64,000 nucleotides of DNA from Terrimonas pollutisoli (GTDB taxonomy: Bacteria; Bacteroidota; Bacteroidia; Chitinophagales; Chitinophagaceae): assembly GCF_029360765.1 (NCBI RefSeq), contig NZ_JARKNA010000004.1, forward strand, positions 372,001-436,000, in the 5' to 3' direction. Both the position numbers and the translations under genes were made by a program. The notes beneath the pieces are model-generated. The model searched no databases, was not told the DNA's origin, and was given only the letters and a program-made list of their open reading frames with translations. Numbering within the stretch: position 1 is the stretch's first letter; each line of letters opens with the position of its first letter. This document shows, one piece after another, positions 33,613 through 43,320 of the stretch.

Positions 33613-34710
33613 ATGAAGATAGTCACTACAAGCTATGCCAAAGATGAAACTTTTAACAATCCGTACGCCTGGCTGAAACGGATCAGTTTTTATACTGGTA
33701 TCCTCGAAAAGCTGGCTGCAGATCATGAAGTGATCAGTATTGAAAGAATCAATTATGAAGGTTGGCTGCAGTTGAATGGTGTCTTTTATTATTTTATGCG
33801 GCTGAAAAGAAACGTTGTTTTTTTCCCCTGGCGGATGCACCGTTTTATACGCAAACAGCGTCCGGACATAGTATTAGTGCATGGATTTATTTTCCCGCTG
33901 CAAATCATACAGCTTCGGCTTTCATTGGGTAAAAGGCCAAAGATCATCGTGCAAAATCATGCTGAAAAACCTGCTTCCGGGGTAAGAAGTTTTTTTCAGC
34001 GTTTGGCGGACCATGTTATTGACGCTTATTTTTTCACTTCACCCGAAATGGCCCGGGAATGGACAGAAAGGGGAATAATAAGAAAGGAGAAGAAGGTCGT
34101 TGAAATCATGGAAGTGTCTTCTGTTTTTTCTTACAGTGAAAAAGATAGAAGGAAGAATTTGGACAATGTTAAGGGCCTTACTTTTTTATGGGTTGGCAGG
34201 TTGAATGCCAATAAGGATCCCATTACTGTTGTAAAGGCTTTTGTAAATTTTCTTTCCCATCAACCACAGGCGAGATTGAATATGATATACCAGGAAGATG
34301 TGCTATTGAACGATATAAAGCAATTGATCGGGGCAAACAGGCAGGCGGCAGGCGCAATTGTTCTTGCTGGCCAGGTTCCGCACCGGCAATTGCAGGAATG
34401 GTATAACGCTGCTGATTTTTTTATCTCCGGGTCGCATTATGAAAGCGGCGGGGTGGCAGTTTGTGAAGCTATGTCCTGTGGCTGTATCCCTGTTCTGACC
34501 AATATTATTTCGTTTCAAATGATGACGAACCGGGGCGCATGCGGATTGCTGTACGAAGCAGGTAATGAAAAAAATTTGTTGAATTGTTTACTGCAAACGC
34601 AAAAAATGGATATCAATAAAGAACGGGAAAAAGTACTAGAGCAATTCAACAAGGAACTTTCTTTCGAAGCAATTGCTCAAAAGATTGATAAGGCAATAAC
34701 TGCGCTATAA
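33613..34710 (+). CDS. Glycosyltransferase, GT-B fold (family 4-like)
   Basis: A 365-residue GT-B enzyme that should add a sugar from a nucleotide donor to a lipid-linked glycan at the cytoplasmic face. The C-terminal domain begins with TFLWVGRLNANKDP (about 193) and contains the donor-site block SGSHYESGGVAVCEAMSCGCIPVLT with the E-x7-E spacing. It is divergent from the flavin-reductase-like gene and is followed after 20 bp by a GT2 gene. Confidence 0.88.
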   Translation: MKIVTTSYAKDETFNNPYAWLKRISFYTGILEKLAADHEVISIERINYEGWLQLNGVFYYFMRLKRNVVFFPWRMHRFIRKQRPDIVLVHGFIFPLQIIQLRLSLGKRPKIIVQNHAEKPASGVRSFFQRLADHVIDAYFFTSPEMAREWTERGIIRKEKKVVEIMEVSSVFSYSEKDRRKNLDNVKGLTFLWVGRLNANKDPITVVKAFVNFLSHQPQARLNMIYQEDVLLNDIKQLIGANRQAAGAIVLAGQVPHRQLQEWYNAADFFISGSHYESGGVAVCEAMSCGCIPVLTNIISFQMMTNRGACGLLYEAGNEKNLLNCLLQTQKMDINKEREKVLEQFNKELSFEAIAQKIDKAITAL

Positions 34711-34730
34711 ATAATAAATACTTGAAGGGG

Positions 34731-35636
34731 ATGCAGGTTCAGGCTGATACATATACCGTAAGTGTCATTATGCCAACTTATAACAGGGCCGGGCTAATAA
34801 TGGAAACAATTGATAGTATCCAAAGCCAAACTTATCAGAACTGGGAATTGATCATTGTAGATGACGGTTCAGAGGATAATACCGGAGAAAAAATTGCAGG
34901 GATTAAGGATGAAAGAATTCAGTTCCACAGGGCCGGTCGCATAGGGATTGGGGGAAAAGTAAAAAATATCGGGTTGCAAAAAGCAAAGGGGGAGTTGATC
35001 GCATTTATGGATTCGGACGATCTTTGGGCGCCAACAAAACTGGAGAAACAGGTAGTTGCTTTGCAGCAATATCCTGAAGCTGGTTTTTCGCTGACGGGAG
35101 GGTATAATTTTAGGGTGCCCGATCAGCCATTGGAATATTTTTATAAACAAACTGAAGGCGTGAAGTATGGTAATATGTTTAATTCTTTTTTTGAATCACA
35201 ATTACCGGGATTTACACAGGCATTAATGGTAAGAAAAGAATGTTTTGCCGTGACAGGTTTTTTTAAAGAGGAAAAATCTTTTTCTGATCTTGACTTTATT
35301 GTAAACCTGGCATTGCATTTCAAGGCCGTCATCTTGTATGAGCCACTTTTGTATCGCCGCCTGCATGCCATAAGTTATATTAACTCAACCTGGAAGAAAA
35401 GCTACCAGGAGGGAATCGAAATTATTCAATTCTACAAAAATAAAAAGTTAGTGACTTCAAAAATGGCGGATAAAGCTTTGTTTACTGCGTATATAAATTT
35501 TGGGGAAGACTGTTTATTGCACAAAGAAAGGATAGGGGCGATAAGAAATTTCTTTACTGCGTGGAAGAATAAGCCGTTTAGTATTATTCCTTTTAAAAAA
35601 GTAGGAAAAGCTATTATTCATTATTTCACAAACTAA
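34731..35636 (+). CDS. Glycosyltransferase family 2
   Basis: A 301-residue GT-A enzyme. It starts with SVIMPTYNRAGLIMETIDS (about 10-28), has IIVDDGSEDNT for the nucleotide and the metal-binding DSDD in AFMDSDDLW (about 94). The frame is open to a TTG at 34722; the ATG at 34731 is preferred, though GAAGGGG lies directly against it. Its end overlaps the convergent GT4 gene by 11 bp. Confidence 0.9.
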   Translation: MQVQADTYTVSVIMPTYNRAGLIMETIDSIQSQTYQNWELIIVDDGSEDNTGEKIAGIKDERIQFHRAGRIGIGGKVKNIGLQKAKGELIAFMDSDDLWAPTKLEKQVVALQQYPEAGFSLTGGYNFRVPDQPLEYFYKQTEGVKYGNMFNSFFESQLPGFTQALMVRKECFAVTGFFKEEKSFSDLDFIVNLALHFKAVILYEPLLYRRLHAISYINSTWKKSYQEGIEIIQFYKNKKLVTSKMADKALFTAYINFGEDCLLHKERIGAIRNFFTAWKNKPFSIIPFKKVGKAIIHYFTN

Positions 35637-36684
35637 ATAGCTCCATTATTTTTTTGGCGGTATCCTCTACTTTAAAATTGCTTATTCTCTTGTATTCTAT
35701 AACCGGGTTTTGTAGAATCTCCAAAGCTTTTTGTTTCATTTCTTCTTTGGATTGTACAATATGCCAGTGTTCAATTTCTTCTCTCATCGCCTTGCAAAAG
35801 CTAATGACATGAGCTGCTTCAGACAAAGCCTCCATGCATACGCCTGAAAAGCCTTCGTACGAAGAAGGGTGCAGCAATATTTTTGCTTTTTGCATCCATA
35901 ATAATGTTTCGTCATGGGATAACTCGCCGGGGAATACAATATTGTTTTCTAATCCTGATTGGACAGTAAGAGATTGCAGTCTTTGTATTTCAGGACCCTT
36001 ACCTATCAATGCTGCCTTTACCGCAGGATAGTGTTTCTTTGTTTCGGCTACTACTTCAATAAAGATTTCATACTGTTTTAGAGGGATCAATGAACCAACC
36101 GCTAAAAGATCAATATCTTTTTTTAGACCAGGTTTCAATAGTCGTTTTATCTGCATACCGGGTGGAACAACAAATCCGGGACGGAGGCCATGATTTTTTT
36201 CAAATTCATCCTGCAAAAAATCAGAAAGTGCTACGAGTGTGCTCGCCGGCAATTTTATTTTTTTGGGATAATCATTTTCTTTTCTTGCATCCTGGCCCAA
36301 TATCCAACAAAAATGCTGTAGGCCGTGTTTAGCCGCGAATTGGTGGCCAACGGCTGCACACTCGCCATACCAAAAACTTAATAGCCCTGATATTGCCGAA
36401 GTACGATGAATATTATCCAGGGAGGAAATTATTTTTTTTCTAAGCAATAGCCTGGATATTCCTCCTTTGTTGCGGCCACTAAATGGGATCACCTCAATTC
36501 CAAACCAGGAATAGTTATAGGTATGATAAGGGTATTGAAAGCTTAGTATTTTAACCGATATTTCCGGATTATTTTCTTTTAAGGTTTTAACTAGTTGTTG
36601 CTGCATTGGCAGACAGACGGAGTCTGCTTCGCTTTCGGCAAAGCCGGGAGTAAGTATGACCAGTGTATTTTTATTCCCCGCCAT
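35626..36684 (-). CDS. Glycosyltransferase, GT-B fold (family 4)
   Basis: A 352-residue GT-B enzyme. The donor domain starts near LLAVGSLIPLKQYEIF (about 190), and the active block is LLHPSSYEGFSGVCMEALSEA with E-x7-E. It overlaps the upstream ABC transporter gene by 14 bp, so it is co-translated with flippase and ligase genes. The specific sugar is unknown. Confidence 0.9.
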   Translation of the reverse strand: MAGNKNTLVILTPGFAESEADSVCLPMQQQLVKTLKENNPEISVKILSFQYPYHTYNYSWFGIEVIPFSGRNKGGISRLLLRKKIISSLDNIHRTSAISGLLSFWYGECAAVGHQFAAKHGLQHFCWILGQDARKENDYPKKIKLPASTLVALSDFLQDEFEKNHGLRPGFVVPPGMQIKRLLKPGLKKDIDLLAVGSLIPLKQYEIFIEVVAETKKHYPAVKAALIGKGPEIQRLQSLTVQSGLENNIVFPGELSHDETLLWMQKAKILLHPSSYEGFSGVCMEALSEAAHVISFCKAMREEIEHWHIVQSKEEMKQKALEILQNPVIEYKRISNFKVEDTAKKIMELFSL

Positions 36685-38335
36685 CCAATGAAATTATTTT
36701 TGTACAGTATGCCAGGCTCTTTTTATTATGTGTGATCAATACGATCATTTTTCCTTGTTGAGTCAACATCCGGCAATGTTGCAGTAGTGCAGTTTCAGCA
36801 TTTTCGTCCAGTTCGTTGAAAGGCTCATCCAGCAGGATCATATCTGCGGTCTTGTACAAAGCCCTTGCAATAGCAATTCGTTGCTGCTGTCCGCCACTGA
36901 TGTTCTTTCCATTTTCCGTGATCATTTTGTCGCATCCTTCCGGTGATTGACTGATCAGCTCTGTCAGCCCCGCTATTTTTATGGCAGACTCCAGCGTTGA
37001 TTTGCTCACTGCTTCTTCTTCCAGCGTGATATTTCTGGAGAGGGTATCATGAATTAAAAATGTTTGCTGCCGGACATATGCTATCGAAGGCCAGGCCTTT
37101 TTTATTTCCCCGTTTTTAATGGGTGAATTATTGATCGTTAATTCGCCTTTTGCTGTTTCAACAAAACCCAACAATATATTCAGGACGGTTGTCTTTCCCT
37201 TACCCGAAACACCGGTAATGCCAATAAAATCCCCTGGTTGTATGGTGAGATTAAAGTTGTCAAGCACCGGATGCCCGTTATAGCTAAAGTAAATATCTTT
37301 TAATTGCATGGATCGGATGCCGCTTATTGCTGCATCATCTTTAGGCTGCGGTTTGTTTTTGTTGATCAAATCGCTGGCCGAAAATTCAAAGGCTTTCATT
37401 TGCCCGCTTAGATTGGTGATCTTCACGATACCGGGTATGATTTTATAAGCTGCAGCCATAAATGCTCCAATCGTCAATAGAAAACTTTCCACAGCAGCTG
37501 AACTTTTTGCAATAAGGATAAGAACAAAAAGTCCGAGCACGGCAAAAACTTCAATCACTCTTGGCGGCATGTTTTGCAAAGCCAGTGAATCGAACAGGGC
37601 ATTACTAAATTGCTTTCTGGATTGAATAAAACGGTTTAGAAAAAAGCCATGGCGGTTATAGATATTGCTTTCCACCCATCCTTTCAGCGCATCCATCAGG
37701 TAACGGTAAGATTGTTGGTTATGAATCCTGATATTTTGCCTGGCCAGGTTCATTCTTTTTTTTATCCAATAAAAAACGATTATAACCGGGGGGAGTAAGA
37801 TTAACAGGAGTAACAGGAAAAGTTTTGCATTCAAAATAAGAATGGCAACAACCGTAATAATGATAAGACTGGATTGGGTAATGATTTGCTGGATGCCGGT
37901 CAGGATATATTGACAAAATTCAAATGGTTGGAAACAGATATTTCGGATATGTTTGGATGAATCAATATTCACAAAGTCATCGTAGTTTGATTGTTGATAG
38001 CCTGACAAGTTGTTGTAGGATATACGAATTGCCACATCGCTGTTGAATTTATAATAAGCCTTGGAAATAAAAAATGCAGCGGCATTCTTGACAGCGAAGA
38101 AGATACAAAAGAGAGCGACGGGCCAGGCAGAGTCGTTATTAGTTAACCAGGCCGGCAGGAAGGCCGACTGCAGGTTGTTGCCTGGTTGGATGTAAAATTG
38201 TATGATCCATAATAATAATGCAAGTGATGCTATATCGAGGATGCTGATGAAGATGTCGAGCATGATCAGGATGTTGAAATGTTTCTTTTCTTTTTGAGAA
38301 AGAACCCGCCAGGTATTTTTTAGAATGCGTATCAC
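36671..38335 (-). CDS. ABC transporter, fused permease and ATPase (PglK/MsbA-like flippase)
   Basis: A 554-residue half-transporter. The membrane domain spans about 1-320 with six helices; the ATPase has Walker A GVSGKGKTT (375-383), the signature ISGGQQQ (479-485) and Walker B ending D503-E504, then the switch histidine in LITHNKKS. This architecture fits lipid or lipid-linked oligosaccharide flippases such as PglK. Overlaps of 14 bp and 4 bp with its neighbours tie it to a glycosyltransferase and a ligase/polymerase. A Wzx-type flippase is also present in the locus. Confidence 0.9.
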   Translation of the reverse strand: MIRILKNTWRVLSQKEKKHFNILIMLDIFISILDIASLALLLWIIQFYIQPGNNLQSAFLPAWLTNNDSAWPVALFCIFFAVKNAAAFFISKAYYKFNSDVAIRISYNNLSGYQQSNYDDFVNIDSSKHIRNICFQPFEFCQYILTGIQQIITQSSLIIITVVAILILNAKLFLLLLLILLPPVIIVFYWIKKRMNLARQNIRIHNQQSYRYLMDALKGWVESNIYNRHGFFLNRFIQSRKQFSNALFDSLALQNMPPRVIEVFAVLGLFVLILIAKSSAAVESFLLTIGAFMAAAYKIIPGIVKITNLSGQMKAFEFSASDLINKNKPQPKDDAAISGIRSMQLKDIYFSYNGHPVLDNFNLTIQPGDFIGITGVSGKGKTTVLNILLGFVETAKGELTINNSPIKNGEIKKAWPSIAYVRQQTFLIHDTLSRNITLEEEAVSKSTLESAIKIAGLTELISQSPEGCDKMITENGKNISGGQQQRIAIARALYKTADMILLDEPFNELDENAETALLQHCRMLTQQGKMIVLITHNKKSLAYCTKIISLDGGE

Positions 38336-39726
38336 TGTAAAAGTGTTATTTTTTCAGCACCCGGATTTAATTTGGTGGCGACCGTAGTATTTTCTTTTTG
38401 AAGGATGAATAAAGGAAAAAAAATAAAAATCATGATGCCATACTGCCTTTCAAGTACCGACTCAGTGAATAGCCAGGCAAAAAACAAAAGCACAATAAGG
38501 ATCAGTGTTTTTTTTCTGCTTTCAAACGCCATTTTTCCGGCAAAAAAACAGGTGAGTAATAAAGCGGTCAGGCCAATAATTCCATTTTGTAAAAGGGTTT
38601 CTAAAAATTGATTGTGTGTGTTGTAAGCCATATACCCAATGTCGTTCCTTTCTTTTTCTCCGGTGTACATGTTTTTGGAAACATATTTTCGGTTTAGCAG
38701 ATCCTGCGCATCCCCGGAGCCAACGCCCAGCCACCAACTTTTGTTTTCAGAAAGTATTTCCGGAACAAATCTCCATTGCAGTAATCGGAATTGCAGACCG
38801 TTAAAATAGTCGGCTTTGCTAAAATGAGGTTGGGTTATCATGTGAAGACTGCCATTTGTGATATCCCGGAAGCGTTCGCTGACCGGATTTTTTGAAATAA
38901 GGATAAGGCTGCTTAGGCCGAGGCTGATTAAAAAAAAGCCGCTTATAGTAATGCGTTTCACCCCGGATTTTTTTGCAAAGGATATAAAAAAATATAACAG
39001 GCATAATGAATAGAATAGTATAACCAGTTTGGATGAAAGCATGAATAATACGGCGGATAGAAAAACTATAAGGCAAATATTAATAAGCCCGGCGATGATA
39101 ACTTTTTTTTTATAAAAGGAGTCGGTTAAAAAACTAATGCCGATCATTACTAATACGGAAAAATACACCGCATGCTGGCCAATGGGAGACACCAATGAAT
39201 GATAGAAAAAAACAGAAGAATCATTGGTGTAGTGATGTTTTAACAGGGCACGAACAAAACAGTACAAAGAGGCGATGGTTAACAAAAGACAATAATGTTT
39301 CACCAGTTTTTGATATACATGCGGGCTGAAATTTAGGGATAGCAGAACGGCTAATGGAATCAGCAACAGGCCGGCTTTTACCCGCAAACTGTTCAGGGCC
39401 TGCTGTATATTTTCAGTATAGAGAAGCCCAAAAACCTGGAGTAAGAAAAGAACTGTGCATCCGGCAAGAAAAAACGTGAAATAGTTTTTTTTGAAAAGAG
39501 AAGATAAGGCTTGCTTGTTTGTAATTGCTCCTGTTAAAAGGATGGCGGCTATACTTAAACTGCTTACAGCTCTTAGTGAGAAAATCAGGCTGGCGAAAAA
39601 GGAGAAGTAAAGCGTGTAATTAAGTAAACCAAGGATTTTGTTCCTGGTATCTCCTGCATATGTCCGCCAACTGACTTCACCATTTGTAAGGCGCTCAATT
39701 CTGTTTTTCTTTGCGATAAGTGGCAC
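38332..39726 (-). CDS. O-antigen ligase/polymerase family membrane protein (Wzy_C)
   Basis: A 464-residue protein with about 11-12 membrane helices and a large periplasmic loop (about 290-365). The Wzy_C hallmark HNQFLETLLQNGIIG follows that loop. The family joins or polymerises undecaprenyl-linked glycans at the outer face. Its start overlaps the Wzz-like gene by 32 bp and its stop overlaps the ABC gene by 4 bp. Ligase versus polymerase cannot be decided from sequence. Confidence 0.85.
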   Translation of the reverse strand: MPLIAKKNRIERLTNGEVSWRTYAGDTRNKILGLLNYTLYFSFFASLIFSLRAVSSLSIAAILLTGAITNKQALSSLFKKNYFTFFLAGCTVLFLLQVFGLLYTENIQQALNSLRVKAGLLLIPLAVLLSLNFSPHVYQKLVKHYCLLLTIASLYCFVRALLKHHYTNDSSVFFYHSLVSPIGQHAVYFSVLVMIGISFLTDSFYKKKVIIAGLINICLIVFLSAVLFMLSSKLVILFYSLCLLYFFISFAKKSGVKRITISGFFLISLGLSSLILISKNPVSERFRDITNGSLHMITQPHFSKADYFNGLQFRLLQWRFVPEILSENKSWWLGVGSGDAQDLLNRKYVSKNMYTGEKERNDIGYMAYNTHNQFLETLLQNGIIGLTALLLTCFFAGKMAFESRKKTLILIVLLFFAWLFTESVLERQYGIMIFIFFPLFILQKENTTVATKLNPGAEKITLLQ

Positions 39727-40567
39727 GTCTCATTAGTTTTTGATTGATGGAACTAAACAGCGAGAAGAGGAAAGCAATAGAAAGGCAGGATGTCAAACCG
39801 ATAAAAAGCCACACAAATAGATTGGGGCCTGCCAGCTGCCCGGATTTGCCAAAGCTTTGTAATACCTGTACGGAGCTGGTAAATTTCAACTCTTCCTTAA
39901 ATCCCGATAGTTTTTCATTCAATTCCACAAGTTGACGGCTGATAGCAGAGCCATCAAAAATGAGAGATGAAGTATTGACGCCTTTCCCCTTTATAATATT
40001 TTCTACTGTTTGCTTCGTTGTCTCCAGCCTGTTTATTTCCACACTGGTTTTTTCAATAAGCTCTGTAAGCTTTGTCCTTTTTGCCGCCAACCGGTCTTTT
40101 ATATATCCACTGTTATCAAAACCATAGACAATACCTTTCTGTAATTCAGGCAGGACAGATGGATCGGTTACCCATGCGTCGATGGTAAACCCGATTGGAT
40201 TGGCAGGTGTAAATAATTTTTGAATCTCTTCTGCTTTTATGCTTTTAACCTTTGACAAAATATCCTGCGGGCAGTTCAATGCAGCTGCAAGTTCTGCGTA
40301 CCCATTGTGATTTAAGAGGGCATTCCAGTTGGCGGTAATTTCTATGTTGTTTTGATTGGTTAGTGCGATGGTTGAAAGCAATACCAGCCGGGATTTATAA
40401 ACTTTTGGCAAAGATCGATATCGTAAAAAACCTAATGCCAGGCCGCTGATTATAGCTACGATAAAAACCCATTTATATTTTTTGAAAAAAAGTATAGCTC
40501 TTTCCAATAATAAAAGCAAGTCTATATCATCTGACGGCAAGTTTTGTGTTTTAGGATTACCACTCAT
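39695..40567 (-). CDS. Wzz/chain-length-determinant-like protein
   Basis: A 290-residue protein with the Wzz layout: a helix near the N-terminus (about 33-50, WVFIVAIISGLALGF), a periplasmic middle with coiled-coil stretches (about 165-225), and a second helix near the end (about 250-275). No tyrosine-kinase domain is fused. The frame extends 17 codons upstream, but the ATG at 40567 (MSGNPKTQN) puts the cytoplasmic leader at a normal length. It likely sets polymer length for the neighbouring polymerase. Confidence 0.78.
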   Translation of the reverse strand: MSGNPKTQNLPSDDIDLLLLLERAILFFKKYKWVFIVAIISGLALGFLRYRSLPKVYKSRLVLLSTIALTNQNNIEITANWNALLNHNGYAELAAALNCPQDILSKVKSIKAEEIQKLFTPANPIGFTIDAWVTDPSVLPELQKGIVYGFDNSGYIKDRLAAKRTKLTELIEKTSVEINRLETTKQTVENIIKGKGVNTSSLIFDGSAISRQLVELNEKLSGFKEELKFTSSVQVLQSFGKSGQLAGPNLFVWLFIGLTSCLSIAFLFSLFSSINQKLMRRATYRKEKQN

Positions 40568-40758
40568 AAAACCAGCTATTGGTATTTTAATTTTGATAAA
40601 CCAGCAATCAATAGGCAAGCCTTCAGGGCATAGCTATCCCCTGCATGTTCGTCAGCTATAAAACGGAAGTTCTTTTTTTGGGGTTGCCTCAGGACCTGCT
40701 AAAAAAAGAAATTATATTTTGCTTTCAGCGTTTATGTGGTATTATCTTCGTTTTGTCT

Positions 40759-42042
40759 ATGCCAACTGGAAATAGCAATAAGCTGTTCTACAATTTCTTT
40801 TCACTGGGCACCGTGCAGGCTATCAGTTCCCTGATCCAGTTGATGGTTATCCCTTACGTTATCAGGAAGATTGGTGTGGATAGTTTTGGAGTAGTGGCGG
40901 TAGCACAGGTGGTGATGTTTTACCTGGCGGTGTTGGTTGATTATGGATTTAACCAATCTGCTGTAAGAGATATCGCCATTTATAAAGATGATCCTAAGCA
41001 GGTGTCAGCCATTTTTTTCAGGGTGCTTTTTTCAAAATTGATCCTTTGTGTTATTGCTTTTATCCTATTACTCTTGTTAGTTTTGTTTGTTCCGGTATTC
41101 CGTGAACATTTTGTTTTGTATGGAATGGCTTTTTTATTTGTGGCCGGTCAGTCTTTGTTATTATCATGGTTTTTTCAGGGATTGGAAAAAATGCATTTGG
41201 TGGCTGCCGCCATATTAACCGGCCGTGTCTTATTCGTCATACTTGTATTCATTTTTATTAAAAATAAAAATGACGATATCTTATACCTGCTTTTTTGGGG
41301 TATAGGTAACATTATTACCGGTATCATAAGTTTGGTGATAGCTGTCAGCGTTTTTAATTTGACTTTTGTCAGGCCGTCCCGACAAGATATTACCGCGGAG
41401 TTGTATGAAGGTTGGCCAATTGCTTTTAGCCATCTCTCTAATAGCGCCTGTCATTATTCAAATACTTTTATTTTAACTTTTTTTGCCAGTGACCTGGTAG
41501 TAGGTTATTATAGCATCGCTGAACGGATATTGTTTGCCATCAAACAAGTGTTTGTCGTGTTTTCGCAATCTGTTTATCCACGGGTATGTTTGTTGCTGCA
41601 GAAAGGAAAAGAATTTGTATTTGTTTTTTTCAGACAGGTATACCTGAAGTTTTTTGTATTGGTTGTGCTGGGGTGTTTCCTGCTTTTTATATTCTCTGCC
41701 CCAATACTTTATTTTTTTATGGGGAATGAAAATGTACATTCCGTATTTTTTCTCCGCATGTTTAGTATTGTAGCCATAATGATTTGTCTGAATATTCCGG
41801 CTACACTTTTATTATTGGCTGCAAACCAGAAAAAAAATTATTTCAGATTATATACATCGGCTGCTGCCATAAACATTTTACTCAACATTACACTGGCAAG
41901 TCGCTTTGAGGCGCGAGGCACCGTGCTGGTTGTTTTCTTTACTGAGTTTTTAATAACAATGGGGCTGAATCTTATCGTGTACCGGCAATATATGAAGGAT
42001 AATAAACAGGTCGGGGAACAACCGGTTGACGTCAACTATTGA
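40759..42042 (+). CDS. Oligosaccharide flippase (Wzx/polysaccharide biosynthesis family)
   Basis: A 427-residue protein with about 12 membrane helices in the MATE/Wzx pattern, beginning LFYNFFSLGTVQAISSLIQL and containing IPYVIRKIGVDSFGVVAVAQ. It flips undecaprenyl-linked repeat units across the inner membrane. The open frame extends 38 codons further upstream, but that part does not resemble the family, so the ATG at 40759 is used. It is divergent from the Wzz-like gene and 3 bp before the polymerase-like gene. Confidence 0.9.
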   Translation: MPTGNSNKLFYNFFSLGTVQAISSLIQLMVIPYVIRKIGVDSFGVVAVAQVVMFYLAVLVDYGFNQSAVRDIAIYKDDPKQVSAIFFRVLFSKLILCVIAFILLLLLVLFVPVFREHFVLYGMAFLFVAGQSLLLSWFFQGLEKMHLVAAAILTGRVLFVILVFIFIKNKNDDILYLLFWGIGNIITGIISLVIAVSVFNLTFVRPSRQDITAELYEGWPIAFSHLSNSACHYSNTFILTFFASDLVVGYYSIAERILFAIKQVFVVFSQSVYPRVCLLLQKGKEFVFVFFRQVYLKFFVLVVLGCFLLFIFSAPILYFFMGNENVHSVFFLRMFSIVAIMICLNIPATLLLLAANQKKNYFRLYTSAAAINILLNITLASRFEARGTVLVVFFTEFLITMGLNLIVYRQYMKDNKQVGEQPVDVNY

Positions 42043-42045
42043 TAT

Positions 42046-43320
42046 ATGCAGGAGAAAACAGGTCAATCCTTTTTTGAATGGGAAAGTATAAAGATCAATA
42101 AATATTTTCCTTTTGCATTCATTTACTTTTTTATAAATGCAGTGGCCCTGCCGTTTGGCCTGACTTATATGGCATTGTTGGCTCCTTTTTTCTATATATG
42201 GGTATTGCTGAAGCGAAAAAAAGAAATACTGCTTCCGTTTATAGTCATACTGTTACCTTTTGTTATTATTCATATCACGGTGGTTGGAGTGGAACTGAAG
42301 TCGTACACAATTTCATTGCTTAATCTGCTACTGGTCTATGTTTTTTGCCAGGCCGTTTATACTTTTTTGTGCGTATGTAAGGATGTTGAAAAAATATTCC
42401 GCTGGATACTTGTCCTGAATTTTATTTGTTGCCTGGTGGCGATACCCCTTTATTTCACCCCGTACTATCATGTACTGTGGGATGAGCAAATATTGACGGA
42501 AGGAGTTGGCCGGTTAAGACGGTTGAAGCTTTTGACTTATGAGCCGTCCTATTATGCCTTACTTTTTACTCCCTTTTTCTTTTTTTATCTCCTTCAATTT
42601 TTTTTAAAACAAAACAAGCTCGCCGGCAGCTTGTTGTTGTTCATGTTATTTCTGCCTTACCTGCTTTCTTTTTCCATTGGTGTTATGGCGTCTGTTCTGT
42701 TCGCTTTGTTTTTTACCTGGATCAGTTATTTTAAACGACTGACTTCGAAAAGGAGAATCACCAACGCCATTATTACCGGAGTAACGGTTGTGGCCGGGGC
42801 AATGCTGGTGTTGATTCTATTTTTCCGGCACAACCAGCTTTTTACAAGGATCAGCAATATTTTTAGCGGCACAGATACGTCCGGTAAAGGAAGAACCATC
42901 GATGCATTTATATTGGCAGGTAAAATGTTAAATGGAAAAAATGAGTATTGGGGTATAGGGCTTGGCCAGGTTAAAATCGCCGGTAACTCTATTATCAGCA
43001 ATTACTACTTGTATAATATGGACTTTGTCGCCACCATCCCCAATGCTGTAGCGGAAACAATGGCCATCTTTGGCTGGGTGGGCGTTTCCATCAGGATACT
43101 TATCGAAGTAGCGCTTTTCTTTTTTACAAGTGTTTGGAAAAACTACTACAGGCTTTCACTTTTCTTATTCATGTTCATCTACCAGTTTACCGGAAGTTTT
43201 ATAACCAATATTGCTGAGTATGTAATATGGATACTGGCATTTACCAATGTCTTTCGCCAATTTGATGTACACGGGAATAAAGAATCTGAAGCTACACGGA
43301 CTTCGCAGCAGCCGGTTTAA
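42046..43320 (+). CDS. O-antigen polymerase (Wzy-like) membrane protein
   Basis: A 424-residue protein with about 10-11 membrane helices. A loop after mid-chain contains GTDTSGKGRTIDAF and GIGLGQVK, and the following AETMAIFGWVG resembles the conserved polymerase block. It follows the flippase gene after 3 bp, as in Wzx/Wzy pairs. The sequence is very AT- and Phe-rich. Its 3' end overlaps the convergent glycosyltransferase gene by 29 bp. Confidence 0.8.
   Translation: MQEKTGQSFFEWESIKINKYFPFAFIYFFINAVALPFGLTYMALLAPFFYIWVLLKRKKEILLPFIVILLPFVIIHITVVGVELKSYTISLLNLLLVYVFCQAVYTFLCVCKDVEKIFRWILVLNFICCLVAIPLYFTPYYHVLWDEQILTEGVGRLRRLKLLTYEPSYYALLFTPFFFFYLLQFFLKQNKLAGSLLLFMLFLPYLLSFSIGVMASVLFALFFTWISYFKRLTSKRRITNAIITGVTVVAGAMLVLILFFRHNQLFTRISNIFSGTDTSGKGRTIDAFILAGKMLNGKNEYWGIGLGQVKIAGNSIISNYYLYNMDFVATIPNAVAETMAIFGWVGVSIRILIEVALFFFTSVWKNYYRLSLFLFMFIYQFTGSFITNIAEYVIWILAFTNVFRQFDVHGNKESEATRTSQQPV

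Noticed and set aside
40645..40758. N-terminal extension of the Wzx-like gene
   Set aside because: The extra 38 residues do not fit the flippase family; the ATG at 40759 gives a normal start.
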